Source of the DNA: Candidatus Phosphoribacter hodrii
Lineage (GTDB): Bacteria; Actinomycetota; Actinomycetes; Actinomycetales; Dermatophilaceae
Direction: 5' to 3'
Length of the DNA stretch: 36,130 nucleotides
NCBI GenBank assembly: GCA_016707175.1
Contig: JADJIB010000008.1
Coordinates: 1-36,130, forward strand
Each line of letters begins with the position of its first letter. Position 1 is the stretch's first letter. Under the pieces are notes generated by a model. It had not been told where the DNA came from, did no database searches, and saw only the letters and a list, made by a program, of their open reading frames with translations. Both the position numbers and the translations under genes were made by a program. Below, one piece after another: positions 1-7,991 of this stretch.

Positions 1-656
1 ACGAGGACGAGTCATAGATGAGGTGCCCCAACTCGTGCATGAGAGTCATTCGGCTGACTGCGGGCGGCTGCGTTCCCACGGTCGCCACTAGTGGTCGATC
101 ATTCGCAAGGTTCGGACGAGACATCCCATCGTGGTCGCGGGCTGCCGTCTCGAGCGGCGATAGCGCGTGAATGACTCCGGCACCAATACGTTCAATGAGA
201 CGGGTAGCGTTGGGGATGGGGTCACCCGCTCCTATGCCCAACGACCGCCGCACCTCGCCGGCAGCTTCTTCCTCGTCAGCAAGGGCGTGCTCACTAAGTT
301 CCACGTAGCGGTACCCAGAGGAAATTGATGCCATTCGGAAGAGCCTCGCTGCCTCGTCGAACAACGCCTTGACTTGGTTCTCGTCATGGGCGCTTGCTCT
401 CGATGACTTACGAAAGGTCGTCACGCCTACTTCAGACAAGTCTGGCGGGACGATGAAGAACGCTTCGGGAAGATTGAACTCGCGACAAGCGGCCCACGCA
501 ACTTGCATGGGCAGGGCCTTGGACTGCTTCTCCACCTGCGAAATGAAACTTTGCGATACCGACAGCCGTAGGGCGAGTTTCCTGCGTAAGTCCTTCTGGG
601 TTCCGCAGAGCGACGAGTCGCGTCCCGCGCGGTTGAACTTCACTCGCCAGATGCAT
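1..656 (-). CDS. XRE-family HTH / ImmA-IrrE (M78) metallopeptidase-type regulator, 3' partial, frameshifted
   Basis: Runs off the left edge. The minus strand encodes an N-terminal helix-turn-helix (segment SVSQSFISQVE) followed by an ImmA/IrrE-like domain carrying HELGH (bases 23-37), the zinc-binding HExxH of the M78 peptidase family. Such proteins act as repressors or cleave partner repressors after stress, often near phage or mobile DNA. The good start is ATG at 656 (MHLASEVQ), behind a GGAGG-containing leader. This frame reads through GTRLVALRNPEGLTQ, the usual opening of an XRE domain. The rest of the HTH (RKLALRLSVSQ) is in the next frame, so a one-base loss near 581-584 is likely. Without it, translation could begin only at GTG 643, with an atypical N-terminus. 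AT content and codon use differ from the genes after 4 kb, which suggests accessory DNA. Confidence 0.8.
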
Positions 657-1110
657 CGCCCTCGTTCTCCTCCCGGTCGATATCGGCGCTAGGAAGTCTT
701 CATTCTGCGGATCACCACGGAACTGCAACATGTCGAAGATCCACCAGTCGGCTTGATTTCGTAGCTCAAGTCAACCGGGACCTTCCGGGCCGAAGACCCA
801 GGAGCCAATGTGTACGACTCGCACCGACACCACGAGGCCTTCGTCGTTTCTGCGTCGGTCCCAAAGCGCGAGCAAACTGCCGTCTCGTCCGATAATTAGC
901 TGGCCCGGGATCTCCCGAAACCCAGGGGGGCTGGCGCCGGGCATCACGGCGGGCCTCGTTTGAGCCAGCGACCGGAACCCCACCCGGGTGGGTGCGACGG
1001 CGTTCCTTGAGAGTCTCATCTACAGCGGTTCTCACTGCGCGCTTCTGAGGAACGTCTGTCCCATCAGTCGTGGGTTGCCCGCGGCCTGCCAGTCGCTGGG
1101 CAGCCGGGTG
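657..1110 (-). pseudogene. Degenerate coding remnant of unknown function
   Basis: Protein-like text is spread over frames on the minus strand. One piece reads from about 1110 to 950 (DGTDVPQKRAVRTAVDETLK and following). A second piece in another frame includes PGQLIIGRDGSLLALWDRR and VVHIGSWVFGPEG and ends at a TGA at 771-773. The same frame is open again past that TGA (LELRNQADWWIFDMLQFRGD) into the start of the XRE/ImmA gene. This looks like one or two upstream cistrons broken by a frameshift near 950-1000 and possibly a nonsense change at 771. I do not recognise the family. Confidence 0.3.
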
Positions 1111-1594
1111 GCCCGCCGGTGCTCGCGAACGCCCGCGCGCTCAACGGCAGCAGGTGCGGGTAGTCACCCCGGTTCGGAAGCAAGCGCAACATGGCGCGGG
1201 CACTCGCGACGCCAGTAGTAGCCCCCTCATAGGTTCCAACGACACCATGTCAGCGCACCGCTCGACGCGGAGACGCCACGTCTCGAGTGGTCATGTCAGA
1301 ACCTTTCTAGGCAGTTCGGTAATATCTTAACCATAGATGCAAGGCTTGAGTTCCGACACGCTGTTGCCGGGGCAGCGAGGGTGCCATCGAGCATGCGCAG
1401 GGGCCGCCACGCCCGAAGGGATGCATGGCGGCTGGGTCGTCGCCGCCGCTCCTCGATCGGCTGCCTAACCCCGATACAGTGCGAAGCCCTGACCCCGTGG
1501 CCTAGCAATCCAGCAACGACGGCTACGTCCAACCCGGGCAGGCCAAAGTCTCCGGACTCGCCGGGGCGGTCCGGCCCTCCGCTGTGCTCGTCAG
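1111..1594. other. No convincing gene
   Basis: Short open frames exist on both strands, but none has a ribosome-binding site with a coherent protein. A minus-strand piece around 1300-1560 (GLDVAVVAGLLGHGVRASHC) may be a remnant. An AT-rich patch at about 1315-1345 is compatible with a promoter but has no clear downstream gene. Confidence 0.3.
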
Positions 1595-2878
1595 CTACTC
1601 CGGGTGGGCGCGGAGGTAGCGGCCGAAGTGGGGGACCGTGAAGGCGATCTGGCCGCGCTCGCTGGAATAGACCAGCCCCTTCTTCATCAGCGAGTCCCGC
1701 GCCGGCGACAGCGACTGCGGCCGCTTGCCCAGCAGCGCGGCCACCTCGGCGGTCGGCACGGCATCCAACTCGGCCGACGCGCTCGACGCACCGCCACCCT
1801 CGCTCACCGCCCCATTCCGGTATGCCGCGTCCGCCATCGCTCGCAGGTACTCCCGCTCCGCCGGGGTGGCACGCTCATACCGCGACCCGAAGAAGCCCAC
1901 CGCCAACTCGGCCTCCGCCTCCGGCGCCGCCATCCGCACGTCATCGACAGTGATCTCCGGCCCGACGGCCGCGTCCCACACGGCCTTGCCATAGGCCTGC
2001 ACGAAGTAGGGATAGCCGGCGGTCACGGCATACATCTCCCCCAAGGCGTCCGACGACCAGGAGGCGCCTTCCTCGGCAGCCGGTGCGCGCAGCGCGATCT
2101 CCGCAGCGTCCGCGTCGAGCCGGTCAATGCGGGAGTAGCGAAACAGCCTCTCCGAGTATGACTTTGACGCTGACAGCACTGCCGGTAGGTGCGGCAACCC
2201 CGCCCCCACGATGACCACCGGCAGCCCCGACTGGGAGATCTCGTGGGCCGCTGCGCACAATGCCGACACATCGTCAGCGCCGAGGTCCTGCATCTCGTCG
2301 ATGAAGATCGCCACCCCCACGCCCCGGTCGGCCGCGAGCCCGCCGACGTCGCTGAGCAACTCGACGAGGTCGATCTCGATGTCGCCCGAGTCGGCTCGAC
2401 CCGACACCGCGGGCACGTCGATGCCAACGCTCCAACGGTCGCGCAGGCGACTGGCCCCCGCGCTCCCCCGCGCACCGGCCCCGCCAGCGCCGCGACCGCC
2501 ACTGGACTCAGTCGACTCACGCTGGGCGAACGACTTGATCACCCCGAGCACCTGGGCGACCTCGTCCGGCTGCGGATGGCCCAACTCGCGGACCGCCATG
2601 TGCAGCGCGGCCGACAGCGGGCGCCGCAGCGGCTGATCCGGCCGGGCTTCGAGTTTGCCGGTCCCCCAATGCGCCCGCACGGCCGCCGATCGCAGCGCGT
2701 TGAGCAGCACGGTCTTGCCGACACCGCGCAGCCCGGTCAGCACGACCGAGCGCTCGGGGCGCCCGCGAGAGACTCGCTCGAGCGTCACGTCGAAGGCGTG
2801 CAACTGCTCGTCGCGGCCGGCCAACTCGGGCGGCCGCTGCCCAGCCCCAGGCGCATAGGGGTTGCGGATCGGGTCCAT
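1595..2878 (-). CDS. AAA-family ATP-binding protein
   Basis: 427 aa. An N-terminal P-loop ATPase of the AAA_16/archaeal-type ATPase group: Walker A GLRGVGKT at residues 49-56, Walker B VAIFIDEMQDL at 189-199, followed by sensor-like text (VVIVGAGLPHLP). A Gly/Ala/Ser-rich insert sits at about 122-145 and a winged-helix-like C-terminus at about 345-427. Proteins of this layout couple ATP hydrolysis to partner or DNA handling; the partner is unknown. The start ATG at 2878 lies 27 bp after the stop of the alpha/beta-hydrolase gene on the same strand, so the two probably form an operon. Fold assignment is firm, biological role unknown. Confidence 0.88.
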   Translation of the reverse strand: MDPIRNPYAPGAGQRPPELAGRDEQLHAFDVTLERVSRGRPERSVVLTGLRGVGKTVLLNALRSAAVRAHWGTGKLEARPDQPLRRPLSAALHMAVRELGHPQPDEVAQVLGVIKSFAQRESTESSGGRGAGGAGARGSAGASRLRDRWSVGIDVPAVSGRADSGDIEIDLVELLSDVGGLAADRGVGVAIFIDEMQDLGADDVSALCAAAHEISQSGLPVVIVGAGLPHLPAVLSASKSYSERLFRYSRIDRLDADAAEIALRAPAAEEGASWSSDALGEMYAVTAGYPYFVQAYGKAVWDAAVGPEITVDDVRMAAPEAEAELAVGFFGSRYERATPAEREYLRAMADAAYRNGAVSEGGGASSASAELDAVPTAEVAALLGKRPQSLSPARDSLMKKGLVYSSERGQIAFTVPHFGRYLRAHPE

Positions 2879-2905
2879 GATCGGACTGTATGCCGCTGTC
2901 TAGCG

Positions 2906-4041
2906 TCAGTCCGAGATTTCCCCATACTGCGCTAGTCCGTGTCGCGCCGGCGCCGGTCGACAGTGCGCCCGGACCTTCGCCGCCAAGGTCCGATAGAAGG
3001 TCGGATCGGTCAGGTAGGACATGTGGTTGGCCCCGAGCGACCCGGAGAAGGTGAAGTCCGTGTCGTGCGCCCCAGCCACCCAGCCCTCCGCACGGAAGCT
3101 CAACACGTCCGACGAGCTCCAAGCGTTCCACAGATAGCCCAACCGATCGGCGGGCACCCCCACACCGACGGCGGCCCTTCGGCCACAAACATCCCCAACT
3201 CCGCGAACAAGCCGATCTGCGACGCACTCGCGCACCAGAGGTCGACGCGCGGCATACCTCCAGGGACCTCGTCCGCGTAGGCGGTCAGTGCGTCGTAGAC
3301 CAACTGCCCGCCCATGCTGTGCGTCAGCACGACGAGCGGCTCGCCGGCGCCGCACTCGGCGTCGCGCGCCTCGGCCAACCCCGCCAGCACCCGCTGCACG
3401 ATCGGCCCAGGCGCCCCCGGCACCCCACGCCCGTCGAGGTAGCGCAGCACGTCGCCGACGAAGACCGGCACCAACTCCTCCAGCGGCCGACGCACCCCAC
3501 CCATCGCCCAGCGGATGTTGCGCCGACCGGCCGCGGCGAGGTCGGCGCCCGCCTGGCCGAACGCGCGCGAGAGCTCGGGCGCCGTCTCGACGAGCCGCGC
3601 GCGGACCTGCTTCACCAGCCACGACGCCTGCCGCTTCGGCGACCGCGCGGCCAGTTGTGCGCGGATCGCCGGGTCGGCCACGGTCGCCCACACGGCGTCG
3701 ACAACCGCGGGCCACTGGGCCGGCGGCAGCTTCTCGAAAAGCATGCGCTGCAACGCTTCTCCGAGCTCATCCGGCGTCAGTGCCGCGGGCGACTCGACCT
3801 CGCGCAGGGTCAGCGGCGGTCCCTCAACCACCTCGGTCGGCTGCGCCCCGAGGTCACCCCAATAGACCCGAATGAGCGCGACCCGCTCCGGCGCCGAGGG
3901 CCGCACCGCAGGCGCGACATGCTCGCGCAACGCTGCCTCGACCATCGGCCAGTCCGCCCCGCGGGTCAGTCGTTGCGCGGCGGCATACTGCGGGTCGTCG
4001 GGGTCTCGCACGGCCACGCCGTGCACGAAAACGATCGGCAT
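2906..4041 (-). pseudogene. Alpha/beta-hydrolase (lipase-like), frameshifted
   Basis: Begins MPIVFVHGVAVRD at ATG 4041 behind GAGGTGAG; a GTG three bases upstream is possible. The nucleophile elbow is THSMGG (Ser242). After about residue 290 the frame is lost at a C run (3157-3161) and continues in another frame (GVGVPADRLGYLWNAW through a GANHMSYL segment that probably holds the catalytic His) to the stop at 2906. Joined, the product would be about 378 aa, a serine esterase/lipase-like or PGAP1-like hydrolase of unknown substrate. Read literally, translation would end early near 3100 without the catalytic His. It lies upstream of the AAA ATPase gene. Confidence 0.8.
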
Positions 4042-4142
4042 CACTCACCTCTTCGTCTGCTCGGGTCTGCCTCCACGGTATGCCGCCCGCTCACCTTGCG
4101 GGGGCCCGTCACCTTCGCGCCCGCACGGGACTCGTGGGCCGG

Positions 4143-5006
4143 TCAGCCCAGGCTGCGGACCTCGAAGACCTCGACAGGGTGGGCAATCGCGTCCTGCTCC
4201 GCGATGAGGCGCATCTCGTCGAAGCCGCCCTTGTGGGTGGCTTCGAGCACGGCATACATGCTGGCTGCGGTGCGGGACAACGCAACTCGTGGTCCCTCGG
4301 TGAGGAAGTGCGCGAGGAAGATCGCGGCCGTGGCATCGCCGCCGCCGCGGACCGCCATGTCGAGCATCGGCGTGGTGACGATCCAGGCTCCGTCGTCGCT
4401 GACGCAGGCCATCTGGATCGACCCGGCCGGAGTCTGCTCGGTCAGCACGCTCGTCACGAGGACCGTCGAGGGGCCGGTCGCGCGCACGGCGGCGACCGCG
4501 TCGAGGAGGTCGGCCTCGGTCGAAATCGTCCGTCCGGCAAGGAATTCCAACTCGAACTGGTTGGGCGTCACCACGTCGGCACTCGGCACGACCGAGTCGC
4601 GCAGGAACTCCGGGATGCCCTCGCGCACGAAGAAGCCGCGCCCGACATCGCCCATGACGGGGTCGCAGCAGTAGACCGCGGCGGGGCGCCCGGCGGCCGA
4701 GCGCGCAGCCCGCACCCGGTCGACGGCATCGAGAACGACCGCGCCCATGGTCTCGGCCCCCATGTAGCCGGACAGCACGGCATCCAACTCGGCGAACGCC
4801 CCGCGCTCCTCGACGCCCAGGATGACCTCGGCGACGTCCGCGGGCGCGATCAGCGGGCCGCGCGTTGCCCCATAACCGGTGTGGTTGGAGAACGTCACGG
4901 TCAGCACCGGATAGACGTCGTGGCCCAGCCGCTGCAACGGGAAGACAGCCGCGGAGTTGCCCGCATGACCGAAGGCCACGTGCGACTGGATGGACAGGAT
5001 CTTCAT
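4143..5006 (-). CDS. pdxY: Pyridoxal/pyridoxamine kinase PdxY
   Basis: 287 aa, the same length as E. coli PdxY. Begins MKILSIQSHVAFGHAGNSAA, the typical ribokinase-fold PdxY/PdxK start. Other family marks are CDPVMGD (residues 114-120), TPNQFELEFL (147-156) and the anion-hole/catalytic segment GGGDATAAI (221-229), where the usual motif is G(T/V)GD. It phosphorylates pyridoxal to pyridoxal 5'-phosphate in the B6 salvage pathway in the cytoplasm. ATG 5006 was chosen because homologous sequence starts there; the open frame extends much further upstream without family similarity. It lies 48 bp downstream of the rhodanese gene on the same strand. Confidence 0.92.
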   Translation of the reverse strand: MKILSIQSHVAFGHAGNSAAVFPLQRLGHDVYPVLTVTFSNHTGYGATRGPLIAPADVAEVILGVEERGAFAELDAVLSGYMGAETMGAVVLDAVDRVRAARSAAGRPAAVYCCDPVMGDVGRGFFVREGIPEFLRDSVVPSADVVTPNQFELEFLAGRTISTEADLLDAVAAVRATGPSTVLVTSVLTEQTPAGSIQMACVSDDGAWIVTTPMLDMAVRGGGDATAAIFLAHFLTEGPRVALSRTAASMYAVLEATHKGGFDEMRLIAEQDAIAHPVEVFEVRSLG

Positions 5007-5053
5007 CTCGTATGCCGTTCTGCCAGTGTGTTTTTCACGCCGCGCCAGGTGGG

Positions 5054-5404
5054 CTAACCGCGCTCGTCGCCATCGGCCGACTCGACGGGTCGCCCCGCGG
5101 CCTTCCAACTGCGCATCCCGCCCTTGAGGACGACCGCGTCGATGCCATGGGCCCGCAGATACGCCACCGCCCGGGTCTGCTTGGTGCCACCCCCGCACGA
5201 CACGGCCAGCGGCCCGGTCGGCGGGACGGGCAGCTCGGTGAGCCGCGAGATCAACTGCGCCAGAGGGATGTTCACCGCCCCAGGAGCGTGCCCGGCCCGC
5301 CAGTCGCCGACGTCGCGCACGTCGAGGATGACCGCGTCGTCGGCGAGCGAGCCGACCTCGACGAGCGGCATACCCTCCTGGGGTCCGTCCGGGATCGAGT
5401 CCAT
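5054..5404 (-). CDS. Rhodanese-like domain protein
   Basis: 116 aa, a single rhodanese domain. It contains VILDVRDVGDWRAGHAPGAVNIPL (written here in parts: VILDVRDVGDW at 25-35, GHAPGAVNIPL at 38-48) and the active-site loop with Cys70 in SCGGGTKQTR. Such proteins carry persulfide on the cysteine and transfer sulfur. Substrate and partner are unknown. Same strand as pdxY, likely co-transcribed, and divergent from the ferredoxin-reductase gene. Confidence 0.85.
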   Translation of the reverse strand: MDSIPDGPQEGMPLVEVGSLADDAVILDVRDVGDWRAGHAPGAVNIPLAQLISRLTELPVPPTGPLAVSCGGGTKQTRAVAYLRAHGIDAVVLKGGMRSWKAAGRPVESADGDERG

Positions 5405-5446
5405 CCCCCGATCTTCCCATCCCAGCCTTCAGCGCGGGGCGAGGTG

Positions 5447-5489
5447 GTTGACACCTGACGCACGACCATTATCGTTTGGATGCAAACGA
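5447..5489 (+). promoter_or_regulatory. Promoter and operator site A for the reductase gene
   Basis: TTGACA at 5447-5452, a 16-bp spacer, then TATCGT at 5469-5474 as a -10 of TAnnnT type. A palindrome overlaps the -10: TCGTTTG (5471-5477), GATG, CAAACGA (5482-5488); the 7-bp arms are perfectly complementary. The same 8-4-8 design occurs at four other promoters of the island. The position over the -10 fits repression by a dimeric regulator. Confidence 0.75.
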
Positions 5490-5519
5490 CGTGATCCATC
5501 ACACGCAAAGGGGCTGCCG

Positions 5520-6527
5520 ATGGCGCCGATCTCGACCGCGGGTCACCTGCCGGCTCCCACGGCCGTGACCGAGCACGAGCACACGCTCGTCGTGGCCCAG
5601 CGCGAGCAGGCCAGCGACGATGTCCTGGCGCTCACCCTGGCCGCCCTCGACGGCTCCCCGCTCACCCCGTGGGCCGCGGGCGCCCACATCGACCTCATCC
5701 TGCCGACGCCGACGGGGGATCTCGTCCGGCAGTATTCGCTCTGCTCCAGCCCCGGCGACCTGACGTCCTACCGCCTGGGGATCCTGCATGAGCCCGCGGG
5801 CCGCGGCGGATCGGCATACATCCACGGCGGCCTGCGCGTGGGCGACACCGTCCGCGTCGCCGGCCCCCGCAACCACTTCGAGTTGGTCGAGGCGGCCTCC
5901 TACGTCCTGATCGCGGGCGGCATCGGCGTCACCCCCCTGCTGCCGATGGTGGCCGCCCTCGCCGCGAGCGGGGCCGACTGGCACCTCTACTACGTCGGTC
6001 GCTCACGCTCCACCATGGCCTTCTGCGACGAGTTGGAGCAGTATGCCGACCACGTCACCCTCGTGCCGCGGGACGTCGCGCCGCGGCCCGACCTCGCCGC
6101 GCTGCTGGCCACCCCGGTCCCGGGCCGGGTCGTCTACTCGTGCGGCCCCGAGTCGCTCATCGGCTGGCTGGAGCAGACGATGGCCGCCAACGGATGGGCG
6201 CCAGGGGCCCTGCACACCGAGCGGTTCGAGGCCCAGGAGATCGACACCAGCAGCGACCAACCCTTCGAGGTCGAGTTGTCGCGCACGGGCAAGAGCCTGC
6301 TCGTCCCTGCCGACTCCTCCATCTTCCAGGTCGCCCGCGAGGCCGGGGTGAGCGTCCTCGGGTCGTGTCTGGAGGGCATCTGCGGCACCTGCGAGACCGA
6401 GATCCTCGAGGCCGACGGTGAGTTGATCCACCGGGACTCGGTCCTCACCCTCGATGACCAGGCCTCGGGCGAGGTCATGATGATCTGCGTGTCGCGGTGC
6501 ACGGGCAAGGTCGTCCTGGACATGTGA
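5520..6527 (+). CDS. PDR/VanB-type oxidoreductase: FMN/NAD(P)H reductase with plant-type [2Fe-2S] ferredoxin domain
   Basis: 335 aa. The order is that of phthalate-dioxygenase-reductase enzymes: flavin-binding RQYSL (70-74), NAD(P)H-binding GGIGVTPLL (133-141) and CGPESLIGWL (209-218 region), then a C-terminal ferredoxin with Cys283, Cys288, Cys291 (CLEGICGTC) and Cys323. It moves electrons from NAD(P)H through flavin to its own iron-sulfur centre and then to an oxygenase. No other ferredoxin is in the window, so the convergent P450 gene is the obvious partner, although PDR-type enzymes also serve Rieske oxygenases. Its promoter carries operator A, shared with the other island promoters. The start ATG 5520 lies 8 bases after AAAGGGG. 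Confidence 0.92.
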   Translation: MAPISTAGHLPAPTAVTEHEHTLVVAQREQASDDVLALTLAALDGSPLTPWAAGAHIDLILPTPTGDLVRQYSLCSSPGDLTSYRLGILHEPAGRGGSAYIHGGLRVGDTVRVAGPRNHFELVEAASYVLIAGGIGVTPLLPMVAALAASGADWHLYYVGRSRSTMAFCDELEQYADHVTLVPRDVAPRPDLAALLATPVPGRVVYSCGPESLIGWLEQTMAANGWAPGALHTERFEAQEIDTSSDQPFEVELSRTGKSLLVPADSSIFQVAREAGVSVLGSCLEGICGTCETEILEADGELIHRDSVLTLDDQASGEVMMICVSRCTGKVVLDM

Positions 6528-6575
6528 CTCGGCGGGGCGCGGATCGGCCGCGACCACGGCATACGCCAACAGAAA

Positions 6576-6607
6576 CCGGGTCCCCCACCATCGGTGAGGG
6601 GCCCGGC
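6576..6607. terminator. Bidirectional terminator between convergent reductase and P450 genes
   Basis: CCGGGTCCCCCACC, loop ATC, GGTGAGGGGCCCGG: a 14-bp stem with two G-U-compatible positions, placed midway between the two convergent stop codons. An AGAAA stretch on the left gives U-rich RNA only for the minus-strand transcript. Strong stem, weak tail. Confidence 0.65.
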
Positions 6608-6645
6608 TCCGTGTTGTGCAGGTGCGTGTCGTGCGGGACCGTCGC

Positions 6646-7908
6646 TCAGGCGGGGACGACCCGCACGGGGAGCTTCTTGATGCCGTTGGCGAAGTTCGAG
6701 CGCAGCCGCTGGACGTCGCCAGCGCGCTCGATGGTCTTGATGCGCGGCAGCAACTCCTGGAACATCAGTTGGATCTCCATCCGGGCCAGGTTGCTCCCCA
6801 GACACAGGTGCGGCGATCCCTTGCCGAACGTCATGTGGTCGACGTTGGTCCGGGTGACGTCGAAGCGGTAAGGGTCCTCGAAGACCGCCTCGTCGCGGTT
6901 GCCCGACGCGAACCACATGACGACCTTGTCGCCCTCGCGGATCGTCTGACCGTGCATCTCGACGTCGCGCGTCGCCGTCCGGCGGAAGTAGTAGACCGGA
7001 GAGGCCCACCGCAGCATCTCCTCGACCGCGGCCGGGATGAGCTCGGGGCGCTCCTGAAGGGTCCGCAGCTGGTCCGGGTTGTCGATGAGCGCCAGCATGG
7101 AGTGACTGATGGTATGCCGCGTGGTCTCGTTCCCGGCGATGACCAGCAGCGTGAAGTATTGGTGGAAGTCGTTGTCCGACACCGGAATCCCATCGGAGGG
7201 CATCCGGTTGGCGAGGATCGAGATGAGGTCGGTCCCGTCCTTGCCCTTGCGCTCGGCCTTGAGAGCATCGCCGTAGTCCCACACGTCCAGGACCGTCGGA
7301 GACCGGAACGGCAGGTGCTTGTATTGGTCGCTGTCGGGCAGGTCGGCACGGAACTTCGTCATGTCGGGGTCGGTGTTGCCGACGAACTCGTCACCCCAGG
7401 CGATGAGTTGCCCGGTGTCGGAGGCCGGCACGTCGAGCATCCGCGCGAGCACCTGGATCGGGAAGTCCGCCGAGACCTCCGACACGAAGTCGAACTCCCC
7501 GTGTTCCAGCGCCTTGTCGACCGTCTGCTTGGTCAACTCGCGCAAGAACCCCTCGTAGCCCCGCAGCGCCCGCGGCGAGAACTCACGCTGCATGAGCGCC
7601 CGCAGCGAGGCGTGCCGCGGTCCGTCGGTCTCCAGCAGCGAGCGCCGGATCTCCTGAAGCTCGTCCTCGACCTCCTCGATGTTGACGAACTTCGAGGACG
7701 TGAAGGTCTCGGAGTCACGATCGACGGCCCAGATGTCGGCATACCGCGTGATCGACCAGAAGCCGTGGTTCGGCGCCGCCTCGGGGTTCCAGTGGACGGG
7801 CGCCTCACGACGCAGGGTGTCGAACTGCGCCCACTGCTCGCCAGTGAGGAACCGGTCGATGTCGGCGAGGTCGACGTCGGCGAGGGGCACGGGATCTGGT
7901 GTGGTCAC
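6646..7908 (-). CDS. Cytochrome P450
   Basis: 420 aa, a soluble bacterial class. I-helix oxygen-activation motif AGNETT at 258-263, K-helix ExxR at 297-300 (EEMLR), heme-binding FGKGSPHLCLG at 361-371 with Cys369. The spacing of the heme loop and the AGNETTR text resemble the CYP124/125/188-like actinobacterial group acting on sterol, fatty acid or terpenoid substrates. The substrate here is not predictable from sequence alone. The start is GTG 7908, with the octamer CGGCATAC directly abutting the start codon. It follows the gamma-glutamyl ligase gene by 83 bp on the same strand, so ligase and P450 are likely one transcript from the promoter at operator B. The reductase encoded opposite is a plausible redox partner. 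Confidence 0.95.
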   Translation of the reverse strand: MTTPDPVPLADVDLADIDRFLTGEQWAQFDTLRREAPVHWNPEAAPNHGFWSITRYADIWAVDRDSETFTSSKFVNIEEVEDELQEIRRSLLETDGPRHASLRALMQREFSPRALRGYEGFLRELTKQTVDKALEHGEFDFVSEVSADFPIQVLARMLDVPASDTGQLIAWGDEFVGNTDPDMTKFRADLPDSDQYKHLPFRSPTVLDVWDYGDALKAERKGKDGTDLISILANRMPSDGIPVSDNDFHQYFTLLVIAGNETTRHTISHSMLALIDNPDQLRTLQERPELIPAAVEEMLRWASPVYYFRRTATRDVEMHGQTIREGDKVVMWFASGNRDEAVFEDPYRFDVTRTNVDHMTFGKGSPHLCLGSNLARMEIQLMFQELLPRIKTIERAGDVQRLRSNFANGIKKLPVRVVPA

Positions 7909-7991
7909 GGCATACGTCCTGTCTGTCGTTCTGCTGTCGTTCGGCTCTGTTTGCTCCGTCGTTGCGGTCCACGCGCACCGGGCCCGAAGGC

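Noticed and set aside
771..773. Programmed readthrough at TGA between two in-frame segments
   Set aside because: Possible from the frame alone, but the upstream segment is itself frame-broken; decay or sequence error is simpler.
5007..5420. Longer pdxY with an N-terminal extension
   Set aside because: The upstream part overlaps the rhodanese gene in another frame and lacks similarity; MKILSIQSHV is the family start.
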